64,000 bases of DNA from Phallus indusiatus (lineage: Eukaryota; Basidiomycota; Agaricomycetes; Phallales; Phallaceae): the NCBI GenBank assembly GCA_027605045.1, contig JAQFWX010000070.1:124001-188000 (forward strand), written 5' to 3'. The position numbers and the translations under genes were made by a program. Within the stretch, counting starts at the first letter, position 1; each line of letters starts with the position of its first letter. Positions 24,266 through 35,128 of the stretch are shown piece by piece. Under the pieces are notes generated by a model. It made no database searches, had not been told where the DNA came from, and worked only from the letters and a program-made list of their open reading frames with translations.

Positions 24266-24900
24266 TGTACATTCAGAAAGAGATCGGATAGTGCTATTGA
24301 ACACAGTGTAGATTCGGAATCCTCCGTTGACCCGTTTTTGTCTGACCAATAATATCGGCCGCAATCCTCATTAATTTCTTCATCGTTGGACGTCCGCGTC
24401 AACGGTGAGCAGTGTTGCGAATAATAGATGCCGATGAATTTCCTACTCCTGTCGAGGGGTGTTTTTGGGAACAGGTGGATCTCGCGGAACGTGCTAAACG
24501 GTGGATTGTAGTGGTGCGGTTTGAAAACCCCGTCTACCCCGCCATTTCTTTTTCAATCCTGACGCTTCTTAGAAACTAACTGAGAACGTCTTTTGTCGTT
24601 ATCCATTCTACTCTGCATTGGGGTTTTTCCGTTAAGTTGGATTTGAATCGTGGCTTGGTTCATGACGCACGATTCACGATCCTCATTTGGGGAGAAACTT
24701 GTACCACCTCATATAAACTAGTCATTTCTGATATTACATACAACAGGTCACTGTGCACATTACCGAACTGAGAGCAGCGATCTAAGAGAATGTTAAACAG
24801 AGAGGAGTATCAAACATACAAGACTAAAGTACATATTGTTAGCCATAATGCGAATAGGAAAAGTAGCAAGTGGTAGGGTGTTTATTCGCCTTGATGCGTG
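24266..24900. other. Intergenic stretch, no gene seen
   Basis: Promoter side of the gene ending at 22987 and 3' flank of the DUF3669 gene. No supported frame. Confidence 0.6.
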
Positions 24901-25938
24901 TTATGTGTTTCTGGGTGCTGCATCACGTTTCGCTTGTTCCTTTTCAATACCCGTCACGAAAGCTAAAGCTATTTTACGCAAGTCTTGATCATTGGGACAC
25001 ACATTCAGATACGAGTCACGGAAAGTTTGATACAAAGGATCATCAGGACGTGGTCGAGGATAGTAAGGATCGTTCGACATGAAAGCAGTCACCAACTCGG
25101 AAACTCCCTCCATGGTCTTTACCCATTCTCTGCACTAAAAACAGCCGATATGAACACGAGAAAACCAAATGCAAGAAAAACGCGCCTGGTTGAAGTCGAT
25201 TACAAAATATGAGATTCCTGCAAACCCATCCCCACCCATAACCCACTCAATATCTCTTCCGTCAATGCCTCCATGCCAGTGCAAGCGCGCCAGCGTATCC
25301 CCCATACCGGCTACAACCTCGTCTATATCAACCAAATCCAGAATTTTGGCGAGTTGAACATAACGGGCGCGGTCAATAGGGAAATTCGCGGAATTGAAGA
25401 ATCGGATGGGTCGTCTCTCTTGAGAGGAAGGCGTATCAAGTACCTTGCCAAAATACAAGCGACATATCGTAGGAGGGATAATTTCCTTGAAAGCAGCAGG
25501 GTAATAGAGTTCACGGATCGGCTCGCTGAATCTGAAAGGTAACACGAAAACTCGATCCATTACGTAGGAGGCGTTTTCGATTTTAATACTTGAGAAACTT
25601 TCCTCCGTGAACGATGGCCGTAGACGACGAACATAGCCGATGCCAGACGAAGATTGGGGATCTACAATAAGGGTGTTTGTGGCAGGATCGTAGTAAGCAT
25701 AAGATCGGGGAAGTCTGAAAAAAGAGCTGGAATCGCATTTCAAGTACAGTGCAGAGATTAAGCGGTATTCTTTTTCAATGATATCGGTATTTTGGGCACT
25801 ATGAACAACCTTGTAAGCACAGGCCCCTCCATGAGAGATATACACGGTGGCGAAACTACCCGCGCCAATGCGTTGAAGAGGTTGTAGCTTTGCTAGGTCT
25901 TCAATTAAATTACCTTCATCGGAAGATTTGTTGGCCAT
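24901..25938 (-). CDS. DUF3669-type kinase-like fold protein
   Basis: Exons 25182-25938 and 24901-25127, about 327 residues. It starts with a glycine-rich loop like a kinase (LQRIGAGSFATVYISHG) and a Lys-bearing strand (CAYKVVHSA). Later it has GMGDTLARLHWHGGIDGRDIEWVMGG and YFVIDFNQ in place of the usual HRD and DFG motifs. The C-terminal block VTAFMSNDPYYPRPRPDDPL is typical of the fungal DUF3669 family. Family function is not established. The intron (25128-25181) uses a weak donor, GTTTTTC, chosen because it is the only way to keep the conserved blocks in one frame; the exact join is uncertain. Confidence 0.78.
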
Positions 25939-26869
25939 TATTATTATAAAGTATGAAAATAGATGACGAGGATATCGTTGTTGAACGTTCTTTGGAAAGA
26001 ATGGAGTACACGAGACTGAAGAGACAGACAGGACACAGGTGGAGGTAAGAGGCAAGCGCTTTCCCACGACTCCGCGCCTTTACTTTTATCTTCAAGCTTT
26101 ATGGCGGTACGTGCATATGTTAGATCTTCATGGCCACTATAATAATCAAGTACATAATGACAACTTCCGGGAGCCGAAATCGTTGTTTTTTGTTTCTCGG
26201 TATTTTGCAGGGGTATGTATAATTATTTTTCCATTGAGATCGTGGATTTCTTCATTATTGTATTATTTGGAGGGATCTAGTTACTATTGAGCGGACAGCA
26301 CAGAAAATTAGAACTGATGCTAGTTCGATTTTCGATTTACATAAAACCGAAGTATTGTATTGTACATTTACCCCTCCGCTCATGTGTAAAATAACCGTAA
26401 AAAAGATTGACTAGAAATAGATGGATCTGGTTAATTCCACATCTTCGTGGTGGATATATGCGCGGTGATTTTATAGTCATTTGATGAAACAAATACAATG
26501 AGAGAAGGAGGAAAGTACGTTTTTTCCGCTTTTGCGTTGGTATTGTATTATTCGTCTCTTTGGAGAAAAAAATAACTACGGTTTTGATACAATGTTCTAA
26601 CTATTTCAACTTAATATGACAAGTGACGATGAAAAAAAGGACCCAACAAACAGAGTTCAATGACAGTCCAAAGACGATTGAGAAGAAAAAACAAAATGCG
26701 CAAAATGAAGTATGTGCAATAAAAGGGAGACAAAAAATCTTGGGACAGGGAATACTACGTACCACGTAAAAGAACAATTGCGTAAATAATGTTAAGCGAG
26801 TGGGATACCAAAGAAAGTGATTGGTTTGTCATTTATGTCAGATTATATTATTTGAAAGTTGATTTCTTT
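25939..26869. other. Intergenic stretch, no gene seen
   Basis: AT-rich spacer, 930 bp, between the DUF3669 gene and the 3' end of the SET9 gene. No supported frame on either strand. Confidence 0.6.
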
Positions 26870-29800
26870 TTATGATGCGGGGGGAGCAGATTCCGATATC
26901 CAGCCCAAAACCTCATCGTATCTATATTTCGGTTTCCATGAAATTCGAGCATCCGGATGTCCAAAACTGAATGCAGTGCCATGAATAAGATTCGATATCT
27001 TCAAAGCCGACCGTGCAACTTCAGTTTCTTTAACAGTTCCTAGAATAGTGACTATGTCGACGTGATCGTCGGTATGAACCGCAGTCTGGTTCGGGTTGTA
27101 TAATTGAGCATCTTGAATTAGCTGGGAGCGGACCAGATACGTACCAAGTGGCTTTCCACAACAGTGACATCACTATGATCCACGTTGTTCTCATTCGCCA
27201 GCGTGTCAACCGAGCATTCGGATGTTGATACGTTACTGTTTGTCATCCCGGGCGGTGAGTCAACGTCATCTTGAAGAGCCGCAGGAGGTTCCGTTGCATC
27301 TTGCCGCGCATCTACAGGAGGTGGCGGAAGTGCCTCATCGGAGTCAGCGGCCTTTGTACGAGCTCGGGTTCGGGGAGTGTTGTTATTAGAGGTTGTACCG
27401 TCAAGAATGGTATCGTTATTATGGTTATCAAATAATTTGGAGACAGTTGGTGAATTTCGAATCTTCATTCTTTTGGGAGAGAGGGAGACGATAGAGGATT
27501 GCTCATGGACAACAGATGCCACGATCTTGGGTGTCAACGAATCGGCTTCCGATGGCTTGATTTGTCCGGATAAAGCGCCATCTTTGACCATCTCTTTCAC
27601 ATCCATCTTGCTATCACCCTCCTTCTGTCCATCCTCATAGTTTCCATTCTCCGCCTCCGCATCGCCCTCTTCATCATCGGTCTCTGATGACGAATCCGTG
27701 ATAAGGACCCAACCCTTCGGCATCTTCTTTGCTCCGTTTTTCATGTAGAATACCCGTCCTATCCTCTCTTTTGGCCTCAAATCTTGAAGCGAGTCTCGTT
27801 TACGCTTGAGACCCGGTAAAGACAACGGTCCTGGAGATACGGTTTTCGTGGAGGACGATCGCCGTCCTGAGCGTCCGGGCGCATTACTCGTGGTCTCCCT
27901 CTGCACGCTACTTCTAGTAGATGGTCCTCCGACATTCGATACGGCATCGTCCTTGCCATGATCAATGAAAGGCGCACTGGTCCATGAACTCCTCGCGAAT
28001 GTCACAGGTGAGGGTCGGGAATACAAGAAAGGAATAGGTTTGGCAAAAGGGAGTGAAGAAGCCGCACAAATCCGACGAATGATTTTTTCTTTCTCCGGCA
28101 CATGGTTCATCACCTCCCACTTGCGTTTGTCTCCGACCGCGGGGTTGTCCCAGGAGCCTTGTCCATCAGAGACTATTCGACCCAGAAGAGATAATGAATC
28201 GAGTTTACGACGTTTGCTTAATGAATCCAGTAATGGATTATTAGACTTGTTTGGATCATCGTCATCTGATTCACCCTCAGATGAAGATGACGAGAGAGGT
28301 TTCAGATTTGCAGTCCGATTTGGGTATACAGAGCCGTATATTGCATAATGTCTCCGGCATCTTAAAATTGGCGTAAAAAAGAAGGTCAGTTGAGCTATAT
28401 AGACATAGACGTGAGAGGTATAACATACCTAGGACAGGTATGAACTGCTTGTTTATTGAATTTGATTCCTACTGATTGTGGTATCTCATTGGAACAGGTA
28501 TTGCATCGGGGAGCGGACGTTTGAGATTTGATGGGGGGTTTCTTTGGAATGGGAGTGGGAGTAGAAGCGACAGGTGTACCAGACTTTGATTGAACAGAAG
28601 ACTTCCGGGATTCCGAGACAGACGTAACAACTAATCCGTGTTTTGAAGGCCGACCTGACCGGCGAGACATTTTCTGAATAGCAAGCTTCGCCACGTCCTT
28701 AGTAACAACACTATCCAACAGTATATCTTGAGCATCGCCAGAGCTTTGTCTTGACGATTTGGGGGTCACAGTCGAGTCTCTGGTATCAATGGGGAGTGAG
28801 GGCTGTCTGGAGGGGCCAACACTGGAAAATGTTGACGGTCCGGAGGGGTCTTGTATCATTAGCGGAGGGACTCCACTGTCTGAGAGAGATGTAAGCGTGG
28901 AAGCGTCCGACAGTCGCCTATGAATGGACGCATTACCAGGTTTCCCTGCTAAGACAGCCGAAGGATTATTAGCAGATCCCTCTGCTATCTCCACTCGATC
29001 TTCCTCGTCCGTGTCCTGCTCTGCCACTATGGCGTATACTCTCCTTCGCGTACGTCGCTCATTAGGATTACCTTTGGTAACTAATCCTAATCCTATTCTA
29101 ATTCGCGCCTCACGCGTTTCCTCGTCTGTGCTTGAATCGTCAATATCTGGTTCAGTGTCGACGTCTTCAGCTGGAGCATATCCTCCCCGACCATGTGTCT
29201 CGCACGTTTGGCATAAACAATGACGGTTACCCTTGCCGACTAGAAAATATGAATTTAGTTATTTATTTATTGAGGAAGAGAAGTTTCAGAATTAGCGCGA
29301 TTTAATGCTTAATTGAGAAGATTGATGAACTCCCGTTCAGGCTCACTCCCAATTTTCGCCGTTAAGCATCAAAGATCTGCTAATTGTGAATCCTAAAGAA
29401 GGGGAAAAATGCGCACAGTATCCATCACCATAATTCGCGGTTACTTCTTGGCCGGGCATAATAGGTTTAATAACGCGAAAGGTGATAATCCGTCCATCTC
29501 GGAATAACTCGACATTATGGTCACAATCATGCTATAAAACATTATTCTTAGAGAAACAACGTCAGTATTAAATATAGGTACAATCACTCACGTTAACAAA
29601 CCGAGCCGGACCCAAGAATAAATGGCTCCTATTTTTTTGGTTTGAGTGAATAACGCTAAAGTCCCTCCGAATCCCTCCATCCCGTCGACGAGTATCAGTC
29701 CTCCTGAGCTCTTCGTCCTCTTCTACCGTTAGATGAGCCAGGGAACCTTTTAAGTCTGTGATTACTTGGCCGACTCTCAACGGACCGGTGGCTAAGATGC

Positions 29801-30531
29801 ATAATTCCGATTTTCCAGTACGATGTGAATATCGAGATGTATGGGAAATTTCAATGGTCCCATTAGGCAAGTACAATTCCAGATAACGTGAAGCATGACT
29901 GTTGTTTACGCAACCTGATCGTTGAGAGGAAGGGTTAAGATGTGAGAAATGAATAAACGACGCACGTCGCGAATGCGTTAATTTGGGCCGGAGAGCGTTT
30001 GTGTAAATATTGCTTTACCGCGGGAAGTCTAAGATAAAAATTGGTGAGAAGGGTCACTTGATCTTAAGGACAGATATAAAGTGGGCGTACTCTAAAAGTG
30101 CATCTACGGCGCGTTTAACGCGTTGAGAGGCGGTTGACGCCCCACCTTTTCGAACGATGTACTACGATAGCACATGGATTCAGCGAATCAGTACAAATTC
30201 AGACTAAACAAGGCCAAACCTTCTTGACAATGGTGAGTATGTCCGCAGGATCATGTTTGGGAAGCCGCCGTGACGGGTCCATCTTGTGAACTTGTAAAGG
30301 GGCATCCTCTGTTCCAAGATGTTCAACAAGAAGGTGGCTTTAAAAAAGATGAAAAAAATCGACAACAACGCTTCAGCATCACCTATGACTACCGGAAGGT
30401 GAAGGAAGGAGGACTCACCTCAGAAAGTCGTCGTCGCGCGACAAGTCTCTAGCGTTCATGATGACCGTCATGCTCCATTTTGACTTGGATTTTTTTACTT
30501 TTACTGGAACCGTTGTCGCAATAGGGGCCAT
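26870..30531 (-). CDS. SET9: Histone H4 lysine-20 methyltransferase (Set9, Suv4-20 type)
   Basis: Nuclear enzyme that methylates H4K20. Exons: 30419-30531, 30220-30337, 30091-30161, 29966-30028, 29592-29898, 29417-29531, 28429-29239, about 27145-28360 and 26870-27121, about 1021 residues. Visible: the N-terminal Set9 helix bundle (ARDLSRDDDFLRSHLL, VHKMDPSRRLPK), the SET domain (SHTSRYSHRTGKSELCILAT, then FVNHDCDHNVELF and GDGYFG), a post-SET cysteine cluster (HCLCQTCETHGRGGY) and a later zinc-like pair (CNTCSNEI ... CPRCRRHYAIYG). A long disordered acidic/Ser-rich region follows. The last join is doubtful: GTACGT at 27144 gives only a 23-nt intron, while a weaker donor at 27162 gives 41 nt. 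The final 83 residues (FGHPDARISWKPKYRYDEV) could instead belong elsewhere. Confidence 0.9.
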
Positions 30532-31073
30532 GAGAGCATACGAGCAACGAGCTGGGTGTACAGCACAAGAGGGAAAAAGATTGTTGATGGAAGTGAAATG
30601 AGAAAAGACGCCTTGTACTCGGATGTAGTTGCCAATGGACAAGACCACAGGACAGCCGCCGGTTGCCGGATCCGCCCGACCTAAAAACACAAAATGAAAC
30701 TGTAGATGGCGATCAAGAGTGATGGGGGCAAACAGTAGAAGGCTCGGTGCGGGCTTTTCACGAACTCGAGGACGAGTTGAGGTAGTGTGGAAAAGGAAGC
30801 GAGACTCCGCACGGGTCGCGTATACATAATTCACTCATCTTGCCATTGAAAAAATCACACGGTTAAAAGGAAGTCATATCGGCGTATAAGGCATGAAAAT
30901 AGACGATGACAATATAGTTTAGCTGCATACAAACATTCGGGAGATTTAAAAAGGGAGTATGATGGAAAAATCATAACAGATAGCCCTATGATAGAATTTT
31001 GTTGTTATCGACACATTTCCCCTGCCTCTTCATATCACATGAGGATTTCTTAGACCTCACACGCATGAATTAT

Positions 31074-32116
31074 CTAGCTGTGTTTTGACTTGCTGGTTCT
31101 CAGCTTCCTGAGGTAGAACTGCATACAGCGCGTCAGTCAGAATGCCGTAGTGTGGGAAAAAGGTGCGCACTGACCTCCAGTTCTTTACCCTCAAGAATAT
31201 ATCCATCAGCACGCCCACTCTGGCCAGGCCGGCTAGAAATGGCTGCATACAAACGACCGGCATTGAATTGTTGCTCAAGAAGCGGGTCAATTTTAGCATC
31301 TGATTGGATACAGTCGCTAAGCCCGAATATTACAAAATTTGTGCCGAATAACACCGACCTTTCTTTCTTTCCTCGTATTTACGCAGGACGTGGCCGGACT
31401 TCTTTGTCTCCTCGGTTGCTGCACCTTCACCACCTTCTGTAGTAGTAGCGGCAGCGGCAGCAGCAGCAGCGCCTTTAGAACGTTTAGTCAATGGTTGGGC
31501 ATACTAGGAAAAAAATATCGTGTGAATATTGCTGAAAGACAGTTACACCGAGGTAGCTTACGTGCTGCTCGTAGAATTGCTTGAAAGGTGTAGCATCTAC
31601 TTGGATGATAGCACTTTTAACAAGGGTGTTCGTTCGGACCAATTCGTTGTTGGAGGCGTTGTAAACCTGGAATCGTGTTCAACATAAATCATCTCTTTTT
31701 TTAAAACCGCATCCGGTTAAGATATACTTACGACGGCAATGATACGAGTTTTTCTGGTTACATGTTCGCTTCCCCAGGAGAAGTTACCACTTTCCAATCT
31801 TAATGCACGGTATTTGATGTTTCCACCACGGACACGGACAGTGTGTATCCGCTTAGCACCAAGCTTGGTGTTGGCAGGCTGACGACCTAACTCGAACTTG
31901 CGCTTCTTACGGTAGTGGGCGCGCTGAGCACCGGTGGCCGAACGCTTATGACGGGACGAACGAGAGATACCTGTTTGTTAGAGTTTTTTTAGGGTCAGAA
32001 AAACAGAGGGCGAGGACGAGTTCACTAACCTAAAGATTGAAATTAGGATATTAAAGAAACATGTTTAACCTGATTCAGTGGATGAACATTTAGATCGACA
32101 AGAAATACTTACCCAT
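31074..32116 (-). CDS. RPS8: 40S ribosomal protein eS8
   Basis: Small-subunit ribosomal protein. Exons: 32113-32116 (ATG plus one base), 31732-31970, 31562-31666, 31359-31503, 31175-31299 and 31074-31118. Motifs of the family are plain: [57 protein letters not shown], the C-terminal [20 protein letters not shown] and the end [14 protein letters not shown]. The acceptor at 31300 restores the conserved [13 protein letters not shown] short Ala/Thr-rich insert ([17 protein letters not shown]) sits before it. Intron 1 (31971-32112) is 142 nt, long for this locus, and starts right after the start codon. Confidence 0.97.
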
Positions 32117-32839
32117 CGAGGAGGTGGTCTTGAAGTCTTGAGGATTAGAGGATCAGGGAGGAGAAGTCGGCTTACAGTTTGTAGTTGCTGACGTAACGGA
32201 AAATTCCGAGCACTTGGCGTCTCGCGTCACGGGCGCCTTTTGAGATCTTTCTGCCACCTAATAGGCTGTGGATTTGGCTGTGATTCTTAGCCTTGGCCCA
32301 CTGGCATGACGGGGGCATAAATTCCGATGGTTATACAAGTGTCCTCCGAGACAATACAGTTATCCGAAATTCACCAAATATTTTACACTATAGGCGAAAC
32401 ATGATAGACATCGACTTTAGCGGATGTCTGTGACTTTAGTTTTTACTCGATATGTAGAATATCTGGCAGAACCGTGTCAAACTGCATAAATATGGCGTAT
32501 CATTCGGTTTTCGAGTCCAATCGGTTTTACGGGGTGAAATTAACTCGCTTCCTTGAAATATCTTCCGTCAAGGATGTATTTTTAGAGCCTCTGGCTACTA
32601 CTAGGAGTCCGAGGACAGCAGCTACTAGTAGAATCGCGCGACCTATCCTTTATTCAGGAATTCAGACTACAAATACTCTTTTTCTATGAGTCTGAAAAAT
32701 CAGTTCGACCCCGCGTTTTTTATTTGAAGCTATAAACAAGGAAATAGATGTGCGATCCTATGGTATTTAGTGGACGCGACTTGTCACACGACCCAACACT
32801 CTTAATTGGCTTCTATTCACACTCACACCTGATCAAAGA
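32117..32839. other. Divergent promoter region between RPS8 and MND1
   Basis: 723 bp between the start codons of RPS8 (minus) and MND1 (plus). Only short unsupported frames. It must hold both promoters, one strong and constitutive and one expected to be meiotic. Confidence 0.6.
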
Positions 32840-33875
32840 ATGGCAAGTCCTTATTCTTGTTATCCACATTCCAGATCATTAAATGAAAACTAACAGGGCC
32901 GTGGACTCTCTGCAGAAGAAAAGAGAACAAAACTTCTCGAGATTTTTCACGAAACGGCGAGTCATGTACCACTAGCATTCAGTTCGAGTGTTAACCACGT
33001 TATTGCAGAAGGATTTCTACCAAGTAAGACGTCAACCAAGTTATAATCGATTTTTATGCTTATTATCCCTAGCTGAAAGAGCTGGAGAAGCTGGCACCTA
33101 AAATGAAAGGAATTGGTAAGAGCAAATGCATTAGATTGTTCCCAGTCCGCAAAGTCATCCGCGCATCATTTAGTTTCCCAGAGTGTAAAAGAAGTTTTAC
33201 AAAGCCTCGTCGATGATGGACTAGTGCAATCCGATAAAGTCGGTTCATCGAATTGTAAGCATCTTGATAAATAAAACGCATATATGCCCTCACTCGCGAT
33301 AAGTCTTTTGGAGTTTTCCTTCCCAACATGGAACAGCGGTAAGATCTCGACCTGTCGACCCACACAGGTATAACCTATGCATTATTAGTTGAACAATCGC
33401 CTTAAAGCTGCGAAACGACAAAATGAAATTGCGCGAGCAAACCTATCAGAGCTTAAAAACCTTCTTGAGCAAGAGCGTGTTGTCCGACGCGAAAGTGTAT
33501 GCGACCCTTCTACCCCTTGCTAAGCAGTATCACCTGGACTTATGGTTTTCAGCCCGAAAGAACCGCTGCGCTTTCCGTTTTGGCCGAGAAAACTGCTGAA
33601 ATCGAGCAAGTGAAGAAAGAACTCGCGCAGTATGGTGCATGCGACCCCATTCAAGTAGAATCAAAAAGGCGAGCGATCATGTTAGCCCACGAAGCGGCTG
33701 TGCGCTGGACAGGTAAGTATTCTTTTCGGTGTTTAAGTCAAAAATGACATTCATCTTGCGGAAAGACAATTTTTTGCTGTTGTGCCCTATCATAAAGAGG
33801 TCGGGGATAGACTGGGGTGTTGTGCAGTCGTACCTGGGTATTGAAGATATGGACGAGTACGAGAATGTAAATTGA
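32840..33875 (+). CDS. MND1: Meiotic nuclear division protein 1 (Mnd1)
   Basis: Partner of Hop2 that stimulates Dmc1/Rad51 strand exchange in meiosis. Exons: 32840-32842 (ATG only), 32897-32956, 33009-33023, 33073-33115, 33174-33254, 33304-33338, 33389-33496, 33553-33712 and 33766-33875, about 204 residues. Visible: N-terminal winged-helix domain (GRGLSAEEKRTKLLEIFHET, KDFYQLKELEKL, VSQSVKEVLQSLVDDGLVQS), then the coiled coil (AAKRQNEIARANLSELKNLL, LAEKTAEIEQVKKELAQYG) and the C-terminal cap (DWGVVQSYLGIEDMDEY). Introns 1 (32843-32896) and 2 (32957-33008) start with GC (GCAAGT, GCGAGT); no GT donor keeps the frame in either case. Confidence 0.92.
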
Positions 33876-34011
33876 TCTTGGGCGGTAATTGTTCCGGGCG
33901 ATATGCGGAAAACCTTAAATAGGTGATGCATAGATATATAAATAAATAGGTCCATAAGAATTGCTAGTACATGTTAGTGTTTTACAAACAAAGGTCCTAA
34001 TTGTCATTTAT

Positions 34012-34568
34012 TTATGCTTTCGCTCCGCCTGTTGGTGTGCCTGGGTAAGAAGGGTTCGCGTTCTATATGTGTCAATCAACAAGAAATCACAACAAAAACT
34101 ATACGAGTACTTACATATCCTTTATTAGCACCAAGAGTCGAGGGCGCGTAGCTGCTGTACTGCTCGCCATAGGCATGTGGTGGATATTGGGGATAACCAG
34201 CAGGTGGATTGTACGCATTGTACGGCTGTCCTCCCGCATTATACTGTGAGGGGTACGTCGAGCCTGGACTGACGACATAAACCAAATTCTGGTTTCGTAC
34301 ACGACGTCTTCGCCAGTAGGCCAAAAGACCAAAAAGAATCGCGCCAACAACGAAGACTGCTATTGCAATACCAACTCGAGCACCAGTGGAAAGACCCGTG
34401 CACTGAATATTACCAAACCTAATCGAGAAGATCAGAATAAAACGTCGTGAGAAGGGGCGGCACTTTGTCTCACTCATCCTCAAAGCATTGTCGTGCGTGA
34501 GCGCCGTGTGCGCTCACAAGTAGAAGCAATGGCAACCAACTGGCAAGATTTAATCGAGAATTCAGCAT
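34012..34568 (-). CDS. Small type-I membrane protein with Pro/Tyr-rich tail (family copy 4)
   Basis: Exons 34474-34568, 34115-34418 and 34012-34062, 149 residues. A signal peptide (LASWLPLLLLVSAHGAHA) is followed by the cysteine pair RQCFEDEFGNIQC (about residues 26-38), one membrane segment (GARVGIAIAVFVVGAILFG), a basic stop-transfer cluster (WRRRRVRN) and a tail rich in Pro, Tyr and Gly (PPAGYPQYPPHAYGEQYSSY). The shape recalls fungal Rcr1-type Congo-red-resistance proteins, whose PY motifs recruit ubiquitin ligases, but I see no diagnostic match. The first intron is phase 2 and lies between the two cysteines, as in the genes at 3550, 4445 and 18039. Confidence 0.75.
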
Positions 34569-35128
34569 ATTCGTAGGTTGTGGTAGTGGTGGGAGAATGA
34601 AGAGACTGTTTAGAGTTTGGTGCTAGCTGCAAGCCAAGCCGAATAGGTCTCATAGCCACTGTTTATGTCATAAAATGACATGTCATGCACTGTGGACTGC
34701 GGTCTGACAAGTTTGACAACAGACGCCCATAGGAGTACACCGCCTCTCCAGTTGCGAGCGCCGTTTATCTTGATATCTTTTTTGAGAATGCCTCTACAAT
34801 TCTGCGTCTCATGGCGACCTAGAACACAAAAGAACATTCACATACTGCGCTTACGAAGATTTGCTGACACACACACAACGTCGAGATTCGAGACTCGGCA
34901 CGTCCGCGTCAGCTTCGCTCATTGATTTCCCGGTATACCCGGATGCGCATCTCCAGAAGATTTCCCAACGGCTGGGGAACCAATAATTACACCGTGTTCC
35001 TTAATTCGGTTCCCGTCGCATGCAAGAACTAGTAACTGCGTCGTGTTCTCTTTAAAAACGATTTGCAAGCTTTGGCATGTTTGTCACGCTTTAAACAAGA
35101 AGCATATTACCCCAAAATCCGTATTATC
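34569..35128. other. Divergent promoter region, no gene seen
   Basis: 560 bp between the small membrane protein gene and the P450 gene. Short frames only. Confidence 0.6.

Noticed and set aside
29060..29110. Repeated TAATCC units, telomere-like
   Set aside because: Only a few imperfect units inside a SET9 exon; they encode a normal stretch of the protein.
31971..32112. Possible snoRNA in the long first intron of RPS8
   Set aside because: No box C (RTGATGA) with a properly placed box D was seen; H/ACA features are also absent by eye.
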